Below, piece after piece: positions 1 to 8,214 of a DNA stretch of 64,000 bases. The notes under the pieces were generated by a model. That model saw nothing but the letters and a program-made list of their open reading frames with translations. It was not told where the DNA came from and ran no database searches. The DNA comes from an uncultured Spirochaetales bacterium (GTDB lineage: Bacteria; Spirochaetota; Spirochaetia; Sphaerochaetales; Sphaerochaetaceae). Position 1 is the stretch's first letter. The number at the start of each line of letters is the position of its first letter. The stretch lies in assembly GCA_949293335.1 (NCBI GenBank), contig CASFDA010000033.1, positions 44,364 through 108,363 on the forward strand, given 5' to 3'. The position numbers and the translations under genes were made by a program.

Positions 1-31
1 GCTGGTAAGTCCTCTTTCCTTTGTAACTCAT
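1..31 (-). CDS. rpmH: Ribosomal protein L34, N-terminal fragment (cut by window edge)
   Basis: Only ten codons lie inside the window, reading MSYKGKRTYQ on the minus strand. The KRTYQ core is the conserved start of bacterial L34, a small basic protein of the large ribosomal subunit. A GGAG Shine-Dalgarno sits 8 nt before the ATG, and a good promoter lies at 99-127. The position after dnaA-dnaN-recF-DUF721 is where many bacteria keep rpmH, normally followed by rnpA, which would lie beyond the edge. The three-residue extension before KRTYQ is slightly longer than usual. The fragment is short, so the call rests on motif plus synteny. Confidence 0.75.
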   Translation of the reverse strand, partial: MSYKGKRTYQ

Positions 32-98
32 GAGTAATTCTCCATTATCGCCGAGGCGTATTTTCTTCTATATAAAGACAAACGTGTCCGAGTAATGA

Positions 99-127
99 AT
101 TCTACATACCTTGAAAACAGAGGTCAA
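99..127 (-). promoter_or_regulatory. Promoter for rpmH
   Basis: On the minus strand a -35 box TTGACC (127-122) is followed by a 17-bp spacer and a -10 box TAGAAT (104-99). It lies between the stop of the DUF721 gene and the rpmH start, so L34 can be expressed independently of the upstream replication genes. Confidence 0.6.
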
Positions 128-130
128 GTA

Positions 131-436
131 TCAATATATTACTATCACTTTTATATATTTGACTTTTCTTTCAGGAAATAGTGAATTGAAGTTGTCTATT
201 ATCCTTTTCTTAGAAAGCATTACGTATGATTTATGTATATTATCGTTGATTATGACATAGAGATAACCTTTCTCTGTCTTTGAATATTTGACGATATCAA
301 ATAACTTGTCGCCTACTACATCCTTCCATCTTCTTATTATTTCGCTGTCTTTTGAACCTAACCCCTTAGTTAAAGTCTCCATAACCTTCAGGATTTCTTT
401 CCTTCCATCCAGATATAGTTCCTTTTTCTCATTCAT
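131..436 (-). CDS. DciA-like DUF721 protein
   Basis: A 101-residue protein that begins with a lysine/glutamate-rich helix and carries a W-x2-V-VG-x-KL segment (near residues 37-48), typical of the DUF721 fold that DciA shares with the KH-like end of DnaA domain I. DciA-type proteins help load the replicative helicase in bacteria lacking DnaC; whether this short version does so is inference. It overlaps the recF stop by 8 nt and sits in the recF-DUF721-rpmH order known from treponemes. It is shorter than DciA of proteobacteria or actinobacteria, matching the reduced form seen in spirochaetes. Confidence 0.65.
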   Translation of the reverse strand: MNEKKELYLDGRKEILKVMETLTKGLGSKDSEIIRRWKDVVGDKLFDIVKYSKTEKGYLYVIINDNIHKSYVMLSKKRIIDNFNSLFPERKVKYIKVIVIY

Positions 437-1502
437 ATCTTCCGTCCTTTACCAAATAAGAGAGAGGTACTCTATGTTCTGCTGCGAAATAGCCTTCATG
501 AGGAAGGAAAGTATAGAAAGCTTGGGAATAGTCATCTAGCGAAGAAAGAAAACGTCCCCTTTTCTCATCATCAAGCTCAAGAAGCACGTCATCTATCAAT
601 ATAATTGGTTTTCTTCCTGTTGCCTTTAAAAATGCCTTTACCTCCGAAAGACGGAATATAAGTGAACAAAGTCGAATCTGACCAGTAGATCCATACTGAC
701 TGAATATTCCATTCTTTCCTTTTATTATGAATCTGTCACGGTGAATACCACTTGTAGTTGTCTGCATTCTGTAATCCCGTTCCCTGCAATCCTGAAGGAT
801 TCGCATTATGTCATCTTCATTTTCAGCATCTTTCCATGAAGGCATATAAGAAACGCTCAAATTCTCATCCAGACCAGATACAAAGTTGAAAAGATATGAA
901 AAGTAGCTGTTGAAGCTATTAATCTCATTCTTTCTCATATTCATTATCTTGATACCCAGAGATGAAAGCTTCTCATCGTATACAGAGAGAAGTGAGTCAT
1001 CTGAATTCCTTATTGATACGTTTCTCTTTTCGAGTACATTCCTGTAAAACCTGAGGTCATCCAGAAATGAAGGAGAATAAAGGCTTATAGTCTGATCAAA
1101 AAATCTTCTCCGCTCTGATGGTTCTCCCTTGATTATGTTCATATCATCATGGGAAAAGACTATCGATGGAAAAAGGTAAATCAGTTCCTTTCGGTCACGG
1201 ACTTCCTTTCCATTTAATGTTATTGATCTCTTTCCATTTGAATAAGAGACACAAACATCACCTTTTTCCATTTCATCTTCATAGTTGCCTTTCAGGAAAA
1301 ATGATGTCTCTCCATACTTTACAACTTCATTCAGGTGATGCGTCCTGAATGAAGAACCATAGGAAAGCATATAAACAGCCTCAAGAAAGTTTGTCTTTCC
1401 CTGTCCGTTAGTTCCCTTAAGAACAATATCTTCTGCCCTGGTTTCAACCAAAGCAGAAGAAATATTTCTGAAATTGCTTATCTCTATTGAAGAAAAAATC
1501 AT
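429..1502 (-). CDS. recF: DNA replication/repair protein RecF
   Basis: 357 residues, normal for RecF, an SMC-like ATPase that binds gapped DNA and with RecO and RecR loads RecA. The Walker A motif GTNGQGKTN lies at about residues 30-38, the ABC-type signature region STGQIRLCS at about 271-279, and Walker B IILIDDVLLELDD at about 302-314. Its start ATG overlaps the dnaN stop (position 1502), indicating translational coupling, and its 3' end overlaps the DUF721 gene. recR lies separately at 24.7 kb in this window. Identification is secure from motifs and synteny. Confidence 0.95.
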   Translation of the reverse strand: MIFSSIEISNFRNISSALVETRAEDIVLKGTNGQGKTNFLEAVYMLSYGSSFRTHHLNEVVKYGETSFFLKGNYEDEMEKGDVCVSYSNGKRSITLNGKEVRDRKELIYLFPSIVFSHDDMNIIKGEPSERRRFFDQTISLYSPSFLDDLRFYRNVLEKRNVSIRNSDDSLLSVYDEKLSSLGIKIMNMRKNEINSFNSYFSYLFNFVSGLDENLSVSYMPSWKDAENEDDIMRILQDCRERDYRMQTTTSGIHRDRFIIKGKNGIFSQYGSTGQIRLCSLIFRLSEVKAFLKATGRKPIILIDDVLLELDDEKRGRFLSSLDDYSQAFYTFLPHEGYFAAEHRVPLSYLVKDGRYE

Positions 1503-2608
1503 CAGACCTGAATAGGCATTATTATGAAGATATAATCGCTCTCGGGCTCACTCTTTATGCCAACTGCAGATGTGGCATTGTTTATATTGAAGCTCAAGAA
1601 CTCAGAATCTACTTTCTTAACAGCATCGGAGAGAAAATTGAAATTGAATGTTATCCTGATCTCTGGTCCCTGATAATCACATTTTATTATGTTCCTGCTG
1701 TTTCCGTCGCTATCTTCTACACTGAGCATGATTCCTTCTTCATTTATATCAAAGAAGATCCTCCTACTTTTACTTTCAATAAGTACACTGTTCAGATTTA
1801 GCGCATTTATAAGATCTGTAGTCCTTACCTTGCAAGTATGTTCGAAGGAAGATGGAATAACCCTTTCATAATTAGGATAGTTACCTGTCAGGAGAGTTGA
1901 ATATATCATATGTCCTGAGATATTTGCAAAAATATAGTTATCCTTGAATCCAATAGAAAGTATTCCATCATTGCCAGCGATCATGGAAATGCTAGAGAGG
2001 AAAGAAACAGGAATGATCTTTGGAATGAATGATGGAATTTCCTGTTCAAAATTCTTCTTGATGCAAGAAAGTCTTTTTCCATCAGTAGATACCATAGCAA
2101 GGCGTCCATCTTCCAGCCTCTCAATGTATACACCTGTAAGGAAAAGTCTTGTCTCATCCTTTCCTACTGAATAAGTGGTCTTTGTGATCATATCCAGAAA
2201 GTTGCTCTGGCCAAGAGTAAACATGCTTTCCTCGTCGATCTCTTCAAGACTAGGAAAAAGAGAAGGATCTACCGTTCTAATATTTACTTCAAAAATATCT
2301 CCTGAAAGACCTTTAATGGTAAGCTTATCATTCTCTTCACTGATCTCAAGATCTATATTGCTGTCCAGATTCTTCAGTATTTCAAGAAATTTATCTGTAG
2401 TGACAGTAGTTCTTCCTGGAACTATTGTCTCAACATTTATTGTAGATGTGAATCCACTTTTCAAGTCTGTGCTTCTGATGGTGAGTGTATTATTTGAGTT
2501 CTCAAGCAGAATATTGCTTGTTATGGAAAGAGCATTACGCTTGCTCGAAAATGTCGCTGCATAGCCTGTCTCTTTCTTAAGCTCCTCGCACTTACATACA
2601 AACTTCAT
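1502..2608 (-). CDS. dnaN: DNA polymerase III subunit beta (sliding clamp)
   Basis: 368 residues, the usual length for the clamp, which forms a ring dimer around DNA and tethers polymerase III. The three-domain clamp pattern is recognisable: N-terminal MKFVCKCEELK, an internal VSTDGKRL-type motif at about residue 174, and the C-terminal IIMPIQV tail resembling the usual ..MP(M/V)R(L/V) end that lines the partner-binding cleft. An AAGGAG Shine-Dalgarno lies 9 nt before ATG. It is the first gene of a dnaN-recF-DUF721 unit. Unusually, a lipoprotein gene and the putative origin separate it from dnaA. Confidence 0.95.
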   Translation of the reverse strand: MKFVCKCEELKKETGYAATFSSKRNALSITSNILLENSNNTLTIRSTDLKSGFTSTINVETIVPGRTTVTTDKFLEILKNLDSNIDLEISEENDKLTIKGLSGDIFEVNIRTVDPSLFPSLEEIDEESMFTLGQSNFLDMITKTTYSVGKDETRLFLTGVYIERLEDGRLAMVSTDGKRLSCIKKNFEQEIPSFIPKIIPVSFLSSISMIAGNDGILSIGFKDNYIFANISGHMIYSTLLTGNYPNYERVIPSSFEHTCKVRTTDLINALNLNSVLIESKSRRIFFDINEEGIMLSVEDSDGNSRNIIKCDYQGPEIRITFNFNFLSDAVKKVDSEFLSFNINNATSAVGIKSEPESDYIFIIMPIQV

Positions 2609-2741
2609 GTATTTCTGCTCCTTATTCTTGAATTTAATATATTATCAGAGTTTTTGAGTTTGTTTTCCAGTTATATACATAAAGACAAAATACACTCTTA
2701 AATAAAAGAGAGTACATAAAAAATACAGAATCCTTGATTTA

Positions 2742-2773
2742 GGAGAGTATTCCACTGAATAATAATACTCCCC
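2742..2773 (-). terminator. Hairpin terminator after the lipoprotein gene
   Basis: The inverted repeat GGAGAGTATT (2742-2751) / AATACTCCCC (2764-2773) lies 10 nt beyond the lipoprotein stop. On the minus strand a T-rich stretch comes only some 20 nt later, so the terminator is plausible rather than strong. The rest of the gap up to dnaN (2609-2741) is AT-rich and should hold the dnaN promoter. Confidence 0.5.
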
Positions 2774-2782
2774 ATTTAATAA

Positions 2783-4249
2783 TTAGATCAGCAAGCGTGT
2801 AAATTCATAACAGTCATCAAGTCTATTTAAAGCTTCTTCTGAAAATTGATGTCCATCAAAACTAAAGTTTTCTACATTTTCAACAAGGCCATCAGTTGTC
2901 TCAGTGAATTCAAATACAAAATCGTAAGAATTGGAAAGAATGCTGAATTCTCCAGTAAGTGTAGAACTGCTATTTCCATTTTTATATACAGCACTTGAAG
3001 AAAAATAAGGACTCGGAATATTCAATTTAGTATTACCATTTTCATCTGGAGTTTGCCACGTATTATATAATCCCCACATTCTCGTCATTTGATTGATGAA
3101 ACTAAGAGCATCCAAATCAAACAGTTCATTACCACTGTAGGTATGACCTCCTACCGAAATAGAACCAGATGAACTACCACTACCTGCCAAAGACGCACCA
3201 TATGTTCCATTGCAAATCTTTGATGTGTATGTGATATGATCAGAACCATTTTCTATGATAGTGACTGATGTGCTGAAATCCTCATATACAGTTGTACCAT
3301 TATTTTGATAATATGCTTCTTCTTTTAACTTACCAGATGTATATACATAGAATTTATTGCCATTTCCAGTCGTATGCGTAAAATTCATTGGCTCAGTTAT
3401 TGTCAGCACTGAATAATATGGAAAGCCGTTTTGATAAGTTATCTCAATAGTATTTTCTGTTTCAAACAGATTTATAGGTGATGAATTTTCATCTAGTTCA
3501 ATTGTTTCAAATATTATAGTCCGGATAAGACCTGACGAAAGATAGAGGTTGTATATATCATCAGGAAAATCATCTTTTGTGAATGATGAGGCATCTATTT
3601 CATTCTCTATTACTGAAAGTTCTATACTTTCACTTACTCCATTGTTTTCTACTGTAAATGTTACATCAGAATTTGGGAGTAAAGTCGATGCATAGCCGTT
3701 TGAAATTGAAACAGAATCCCCTTCTATGCTTACTGTTCCAAAAGCTGGTGCGAGGACAGATGAATCTGGCATATTCACAGAAAGTGTGTTGGTATCTCCT
3801 GATTCATTATCAGTGACCTGAGTATTAGTCGAGTTCACCCTGTATCCTTGTATGTTTCCATCAACTATAGGAAGCGAATATTGGAAATCACCAGAAATTG
3901 AGAAATTGCCATAATCAAAATCAGTGTATTTAGCAGTTAAATTTAATGTTCCATTAGAGGAAGTACTTCTTGTATTTGTAGAAGATGGAATGAAAGTTTC
4001 TGTGAATTTTGGATTTAAACTTTCACTGCTATCAAAGTATTTAGTTATACCATCTTTCAAAAATTCTGCTGGATCAAATGCCTTGATGAATGTTTTACCA
4101 GCTGAAATGTCATGATTTTGTTCTGGGGAACAAGAAGAAAATATAAAGACTATAAGAAGTACAGTAATCAGGTATTTAATAAAAGTAATTTTTTTGTGTG
4201 CATTTTTTCTCTCGTGCTTTAATTTTATATCAGTTTTTGTTTTCCACAA
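2783..4249 (-). CDS. Hypothetical lipoprotein between dnaN and oriC; start/frame unclear
   Basis: The open frame covers 488 codons with no recognised domain. Near its start is a lipoprotein signal: KKITFIKYLITVLLIVFIFSSC, with lipobox FSSC, then a Ser/Thr/Asn-rich region of probable beta structure, so it is likely exported and lipid-anchored. The frame has no ATG before the signal, and the first possible start is TTG at 4249, inside a DnaA box. A good Shine-Dalgarno (GAGAG) and ATG at 4203 are out of frame, but one extra A in the A7 tract at 4189-4195 (read on minus) would join them as MHTKKITFIKYL. The gene may be phase-variable, recently frameshifted or affected by a sequencing error. Base composition is AT-rich, unlike neighbours. 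Function unknown. Confidence 0.6.
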   Translation of the reverse strand: MWKTKTDIKLKHERKNAHKKITFIKYLITVLLIVFIFSSCSPEQNHDISAGKTFIKAFDPAEFLKDGITKYFDSSESLNPKFTETFIPSSTNTRSTSSNGTLNLTAKYTDFDYGNFSISGDFQYSLPIVDGNIQGYRVNSTNTQVTDNESGDTNTLSVNMPDSSVLAPAFGTVSIEGDSVSISNGYASTLLPNSDVTFTVENNGVSESIELSVIENEIDASSFTKDDFPDDIYNLYLSSGLIRTIIFETIELDENSSPINLFETENTIEITYQNGFPYYSVLTITEPMNFTHTTGNGNKFYVYTSGKLKEEAYYQNNGTTVYEDFSTSVTIIENGSDHITYTSKICNGTYGASLAGSGSSSGSISVGGHTYSGNELFDLDALSFINQMTRMWGLYNTWQTPDENGNTKLNIPSPYFSSSAVYKNGNSSSTLTGEFSILSNSYDFVFEFTETTDGLVENVENFSFDGHQFSEEALNRLDDCYEFTRLLI

Positions 4250-4517
4250 TTTTAATTTTCTATAAACAATTAAAAGGTAGCAATAGTAGTAGAGACAGTG
4301 AAAATGTGGAAAACTATATATAATTACCTACTATATATAAAATTAAGCATGTATATAATTATGTGGAAAAGTCTTGATTATCCACGTTGTATCCACGGCT
4401 GCAACACACTGTTCGATAAAATGCTTAAGTTTTGCACATTTTTCATAGGACTTATCCACAGGTTATATTCAGCTTTTCAACGACTTTTACACATAGTTTT
4501 CCCCAAAATGTGGAAAA
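4240..4517. other. Probable replication origin (oriC) with DnaA boxes
   Basis: The 336-bp gap between the lipoprotein gene and dnaA holds one perfect DnaA box TTATCCACA (4452-4460), a near match TTATCCACG (4378-4386), and relaxed TTTTCCACA-type boxes at 4240-4248, 4305-4313, 4362-4370 and 4509-4517 (three in the reverse orientation), plus TTTTACACA at 4485-4493. Between boxes lies an AT-rich stretch (4311-4362) with repeated TATATA that could unwind. TAGTAGTAG at 4284-4292 next to a box resembles the DnaA-trio element. Genes diverge from about 4.4-6.1 kb (minus leftward, plus rightward), as expected around an origin. Confidence 0.75.
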
Positions 4518-4585
4518 GTAACAGTTTATTTAGTACTACTAATTAAATAAAATATGCTGAATTTTCCTATAGTCTAAGATATGAA

Positions 4586-5944
4586 TCAGTGCGAATTAGA
4601 GATATTTGAACTTATGATATCAACAGCTTCCTTTATGCTCTCGTCTGCATTTAAGAGGCCTTTGACTTTGTTTATTGCATAGCTTACTGTCGTGTGATCC
4701 ATATTGCCGAAGTAAGTGCCTATTTCGGTAAGTGAATAACGAAGGATATTGCTTGAAAGGTAGATGGAAATATGTCTTGCCATCGATATGTTCTTGTTCC
4801 TGCTTTTTCCTTTGATATCGCTTGCATTGACATTGAAGTAGTTTGCAGTCTCATTGATTATATCGTCTATTGAAGCATCGTTTCCTTTTATAAGAGGCTG
4901 TGGAATATAGTTCTTGATCTGTTCTTTCGCAACTTCCTTTGTTATCTCCTTTCCAAGGAGCTTTGAAAGGGACGAAAGTGTTACAAGTGCCCCTTCGAGG
5001 TCCCTTATGTTCGTTTTTATGTTCTGGCAGATGTATTCAAGGACATCATATTTTATCTCAAAGTTCATCGCATCGCATTTTTTCTTTGCGATAGCCATCC
5101 TCGTTTCATATGTAGGTGGCTGTAAATCCACGGTGAGACCTTTTCTGAATCTTGTGATGAGACGTTCTGGAATTCCTTCGAGTTCTGTAAGTGGTCTGTC
5201 ACAAGTGAATACTACCTGTTTGTTCTTTTCTGTTAGTTCATTGAATGTGTGGAACAGCTCTTCCTGAGTGCTTATCTTTCCCTGCAGAAAGTGTATGTCA
5301 TCAATGAGAAGGACATCTGCTGTCCTGTATTTGCTTTTGAGTTTTGTCTGTGCAGTTCCATTTCCTATTGAAAGTATTAGTTCGTTGGTGAAACTTTCTG
5401 CCGTGACATAAATGACTTTCATTCTCGGATTATGATCAAAGATGTAGTTTCCTATGGCTTGTATCAGATGTGTTTTCCCGAGTCCTACTCCACCGTAGAT
5501 GAAGCATGGATTTATACTTGTTCCAGGATTTGACGATATTACTTTTGCTGCATTGTATGCGAAGTGATTGTTGTCTCCTACTACATAGTTATCAAAGGTG
5601 TAGTTAGGATTTAGCGTATCATTGACCGCCTTTTTCTTTTCTTTGAGTCCGCCTTTTCTTCCAATGCCTTCGAGTATATCTGATTCATCTTTGTTACTAT
5701 CTTTCTTTGCTTCCACGACAAGGTTTATCTTTATTTCTTTGCCGTTCAGCTCTGATAAAGTATTCTCAACTTCACTCAGACATTTTGTCTTGAAATTGTC
5801 CAGACGAAACTTGCTTGGAAAGGAAAGCGTGACGCTGTCATCATCAGAATCGACGAAAGAAATGTCTTCAAGCCAATATCTTTTTCCCTTTGGAAGAGAC
5901 TGCATCAGATTGTCATATGTTTCTATCCAACTTTCCTTATCCAT
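4586..5944 (-). CDS. dnaA: Chromosomal replication initiator DnaA
   Basis: 452 residues from the chosen start MDKESWIETYDN, which has a GAGG Shine-Dalgarno 6-7 nt upstream; the frame is open 20 codons further but those lack a ribosome site. Domain I occupies about residues 1-85, a linker to about 110, and the AAA+ domain follows with Walker A GGVGLGKTH (about 150) and Walker B LLIDDIHF (about 212). The C-terminal DNA-binding domain carries the DnaA signature DHTTVSYAINKV near residue 420. DnaA binds the boxes at 4240-4517, just beyond its stop codon, to melt the origin. Confidence 0.96.
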   Translation of the reverse strand: MDKESWIETYDNLMQSLPKGKRYWLEDISFVDSDDDSVTLSFPSKFRLDNFKTKCLSEVENTLSELNGKEIKINLVVEAKKDSNKDESDILEGIGRKGGLKEKKKAVNDTLNPNYTFDNYVVGDNNHFAYNAAKVISSNPGTSINPCFIYGGVGLGKTHLIQAIGNYIFDHNPRMKVIYVTAESFTNELILSIGNGTAQTKLKSKYRTADVLLIDDIHFLQGKISTQEELFHTFNELTEKNKQVVFTCDRPLTELEGIPERLITRFRKGLTVDLQPPTYETRMAIAKKKCDAMNFEIKYDVLEYICQNIKTNIRDLEGALVTLSSLSKLLGKEITKEVAKEQIKNYIPQPLIKGNDASIDDIINETANYFNVNASDIKGKSRNKNISMARHISIYLSSNILRYSLTEIGTYFGNMDHTTVSYAINKVKGLLNADESIKEAVDIISSNISNSH

Positions 5945-6085
5945 AAAATACCTCGGATAATCTATCTTAATTGTCATACAAGAGAAAGACAAGAGAAACA
6001 TCATGAAAAATAAAGTCTTAATTAATATTATATGTTATAAGCAATTAAATTAAGTTTTGACTTGAGTTGTACTTTTTGCTGACAG

Positions 6086-6114
6086 TTGCAGAAAAATAGC
6101 GGAAATTGTATACT
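6086..6114 (+). promoter_or_regulatory. Promoter for gyrB-gyrA
   Basis: A -35 box TTGCAG (6086-6091), 17-bp spacer and -10 box TATACT (6109-6114) precede gyrB by about 70 nt. The rest of the 242-bp gap between dnaA and gyrB is AT-rich and should also hold the divergent dnaA promoter; a TATAAT-like hexamer occurs on the minus strand near 6030. Confidence 0.55.
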
Positions 6115-6186
6115 TCATTAAGTTTTATCTCTTTGTAACAAATGAGTTTTCCTTAGTGTTTTCTAAAAGGGATATGAGGATTCAAT

Positions 6187-8199
6187 ATGGACGGTAATGA
6201 AGCAAGAAAAGAACTTGCCAGCAAGCAATATACAGGGGAGGAAATCAAAGTCCTCAAGGGGCTTGAGCCTGTAAGGGAACGCCCTGGCATGTATATTGGC
6301 AGCACAGGTATAGACGGCCTTCATCATCTTGTCTACGAGGTTGTGGACAATTCTATCGATGAGGCGATGGCAGGATATTGTGATCACATTAAGGTAACCT
6401 TGGAGAACGGAGAGTTTGGAGAGGTCTGCTCTGTAGATGACAATGGACGAGGCATTCCTGTTGATATGCATGCCACAGAAAAGAAAAGTACGCTCGAAGT
6501 AGTACTTACCCAGTTGCATGCCGGCGGAAAATTTGATGATAACGCATATAAAGTTTCTGGCGGCCTTCATGGAGTCGGCGTTTCCTGTGTGAATGCACTT
6601 TCAGACTGGATGGAGGTCACTGTAAGAAGGCCTCCATACAAATACAGACAGGTATATCATAAGGGAATTCCTGAGAAAGACGTTGAGAAAATCGGAGAAG
6701 CGGATACTACAGGTACAACAGTCAGATTTACTCCAGATTTTTCTATCATGGAGAAAAATAGCTTTTCGTATGAAACCCTTCTCTCTAGATTTAGAGAGCT
6801 TTCTTATCTCAACAAGGGTATAACGATTGAACTTGTTGATAAGAGAGGTGAAGAGGAAAAGAAGGAGATTCTTCATGCAGAAGGAGGTCTTTCTTCGTTT
6901 GTCAAATACCTGAATGAGTACAAGACTACCCTTTTTGATCCCATTTCCTTCGAAGGAAGGAAAATGATCGAAAAAGAGAACAAGGAAGTCTCTGTTGAAG
7001 TCGCGATCCAGTACAATGACAAGTACGACGAAAAGATCTATACGTTTGTAAACAACATCAATACAAGAGAAGGTGGAACTCACCTTGTTGGATTCAGGAC
7101 TGCATTGTCCAGATGTTTGAATAACCAGCTCAGGAAGAGCCAGAAGTATATGAAGAAATACTCTGAAGCTCTGGAGGCGACAGATATTGCTGAAGGCCTT
7201 ACTGCCATCATATCTGTCAAAATCCCTGAACCTCAGTTTGAAGGCCAGACCAAGATGAAGCTTGGAAATTCTGCTGTTCGTGGAATTGTGGACTCCCTTG
7301 TATATGAGAACCTTACAAACTACTTTGACGAGTATCCTGAGAACATAGACAAACTTCTTGATAAGGTAACAAGTGCGGCTATCGGAAGAATCGCAGCGCG
7401 CAAAGCCCGAGAGAATATCAGAAAGAAGAATGATGTTGGAGGACTTCCTGGAAAGCTTGCAGATTGTTCTGAGAAGGATCCCGCAAAATGCGAGGTATTC
7501 ATTGTTGAGGGTGATAGCGCAGGCGGAACAGCAAAGCAAGGCAGGGACAGCCGATTCCAGGCAATTCTTCCTCTTTGGGGAAAGATGCTGAATGTTGAGA
7601 AGGCACAAGAAGCAAAAGTACTGAACAATGAGAAACTTCATCCTGTCATCCAGACGATTGGAGCAGGAATTACAAGATATAATGAAACAACAGATGATGC
7701 CCTAGATGAAGATAATAAGGCAGAAAAGACGTTCGATTTGAGCAAAGTAAGATATCATAAGGTCATTATCATGGCTGATGCTGATGTCGATGGATCTCAT
7801 ATCAGAACACTTTTGCTTACTTTCTTCTTCAGATATATGAAACCTCTGATCGAGGCAGGCTATGTTTATTTCGCTATGCCTCCTCTTTATAAGCTCACGA
7901 TAGGAAAGAAAGTTTTCTATGCCTATCAGGAGGAGGAGAAGAGGAAGATTATAGATGAATATGCCAATGGAGATGAAAGCAAGGTCGCAGCTCAGCGTTA
8001 CAAAGGTCTCGGAGAGATGGAGAAAGAGGAACTTTGGGAGACGACAATGAATCCTGAAACCAGAATAATCGGTCAAGTTCACCTTTCGGACGCCGAGGAG
8101 GCTGACCGGGTTTTCTCCATGCTCATGGGAGAAGATGTTGAGCCCAGAAGGGAATTCATCGAGAAGAACGCCAACTATGTAAGCATGTTGGATATTTGA
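6187..8199 (+). CDS. gyrB: DNA gyrase subunit B
   Basis: 670 residues. GHKL ATPase motifs are present: VVDNSIDEAMAG (about 52), DDNGRGIPV (about 81) and GGLHGVGVSCVNALS (about 126). The TOPRIM part has EGDSAGG (about 441) and DADVDGSHIRT (about 529). It ends with the usual GEDVEPRREFIEKNA and a short YVSMLDI tail. As ATPase half of gyrase it drives negative supercoiling with GyrA, encoded 15 bp downstream. GAGG precedes the ATG by 7 nt. Somewhat longer than the 630-650 residues common in Gram-positive GyrB, but not a 170-residue-insert type. Confidence 0.96.
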   Translation: MDGNEARKELASKQYTGEEIKVLKGLEPVRERPGMYIGSTGIDGLHHLVYEVVDNSIDEAMAGYCDHIKVTLENGEFGEVCSVDDNGRGIPVDMHATEKKSTLEVVLTQLHAGGKFDDNAYKVSGGLHGVGVSCVNALSDWMEVTVRRPPYKYRQVYHKGIPEKDVEKIGEADTTGTTVRFTPDFSIMEKNSFSYETLLSRFRELSYLNKGITIELVDKRGEEEKKEILHAEGGLSSFVKYLNEYKTTLFDPISFEGRKMIEKENKEVSVEVAIQYNDKYDEKIYTFVNNINTREGGTHLVGFRTALSRCLNNQLRKSQKYMKKYSEALEATDIAEGLTAIISVKIPEPQFEGQTKMKLGNSAVRGIVDSLVYENLTNYFDEYPENIDKLLDKVTSAAIGRIAARKARENIRKKNDVGGLPGKLADCSEKDPAKCEVFIVEGDSAGGTAKQGRDSRFQAILPLWGKMLNVEKAQEAKVLNNEKLHPVIQTIGAGITRYNETTDDALDEDNKAEKTFDLSKVRYHKVIIMADADVDGSHIRTLLLTFFFRYMKPLIEAGYVYFAMPPLYKLTIGKKVFYAYQEEEKRKIIDEYANGDESKVAAQRYKGLGEMEKEELWETTMNPETRIIGQVHLSDAEEADRVFSMLMGEDVEPRREFIEKNANYVSMLDI

Positions 8200-8214
8200 T
8201 GGTAGGTTTCACAT

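Noticed and set aside
6601..7641. 346-codon minus-strand open frame inside gyrB
   Set aside because: Fully antisense to a clear gyrB, Cys/Leu-rich random composition, no motif; similar shadows occur under gyrA, araA and dnaX.
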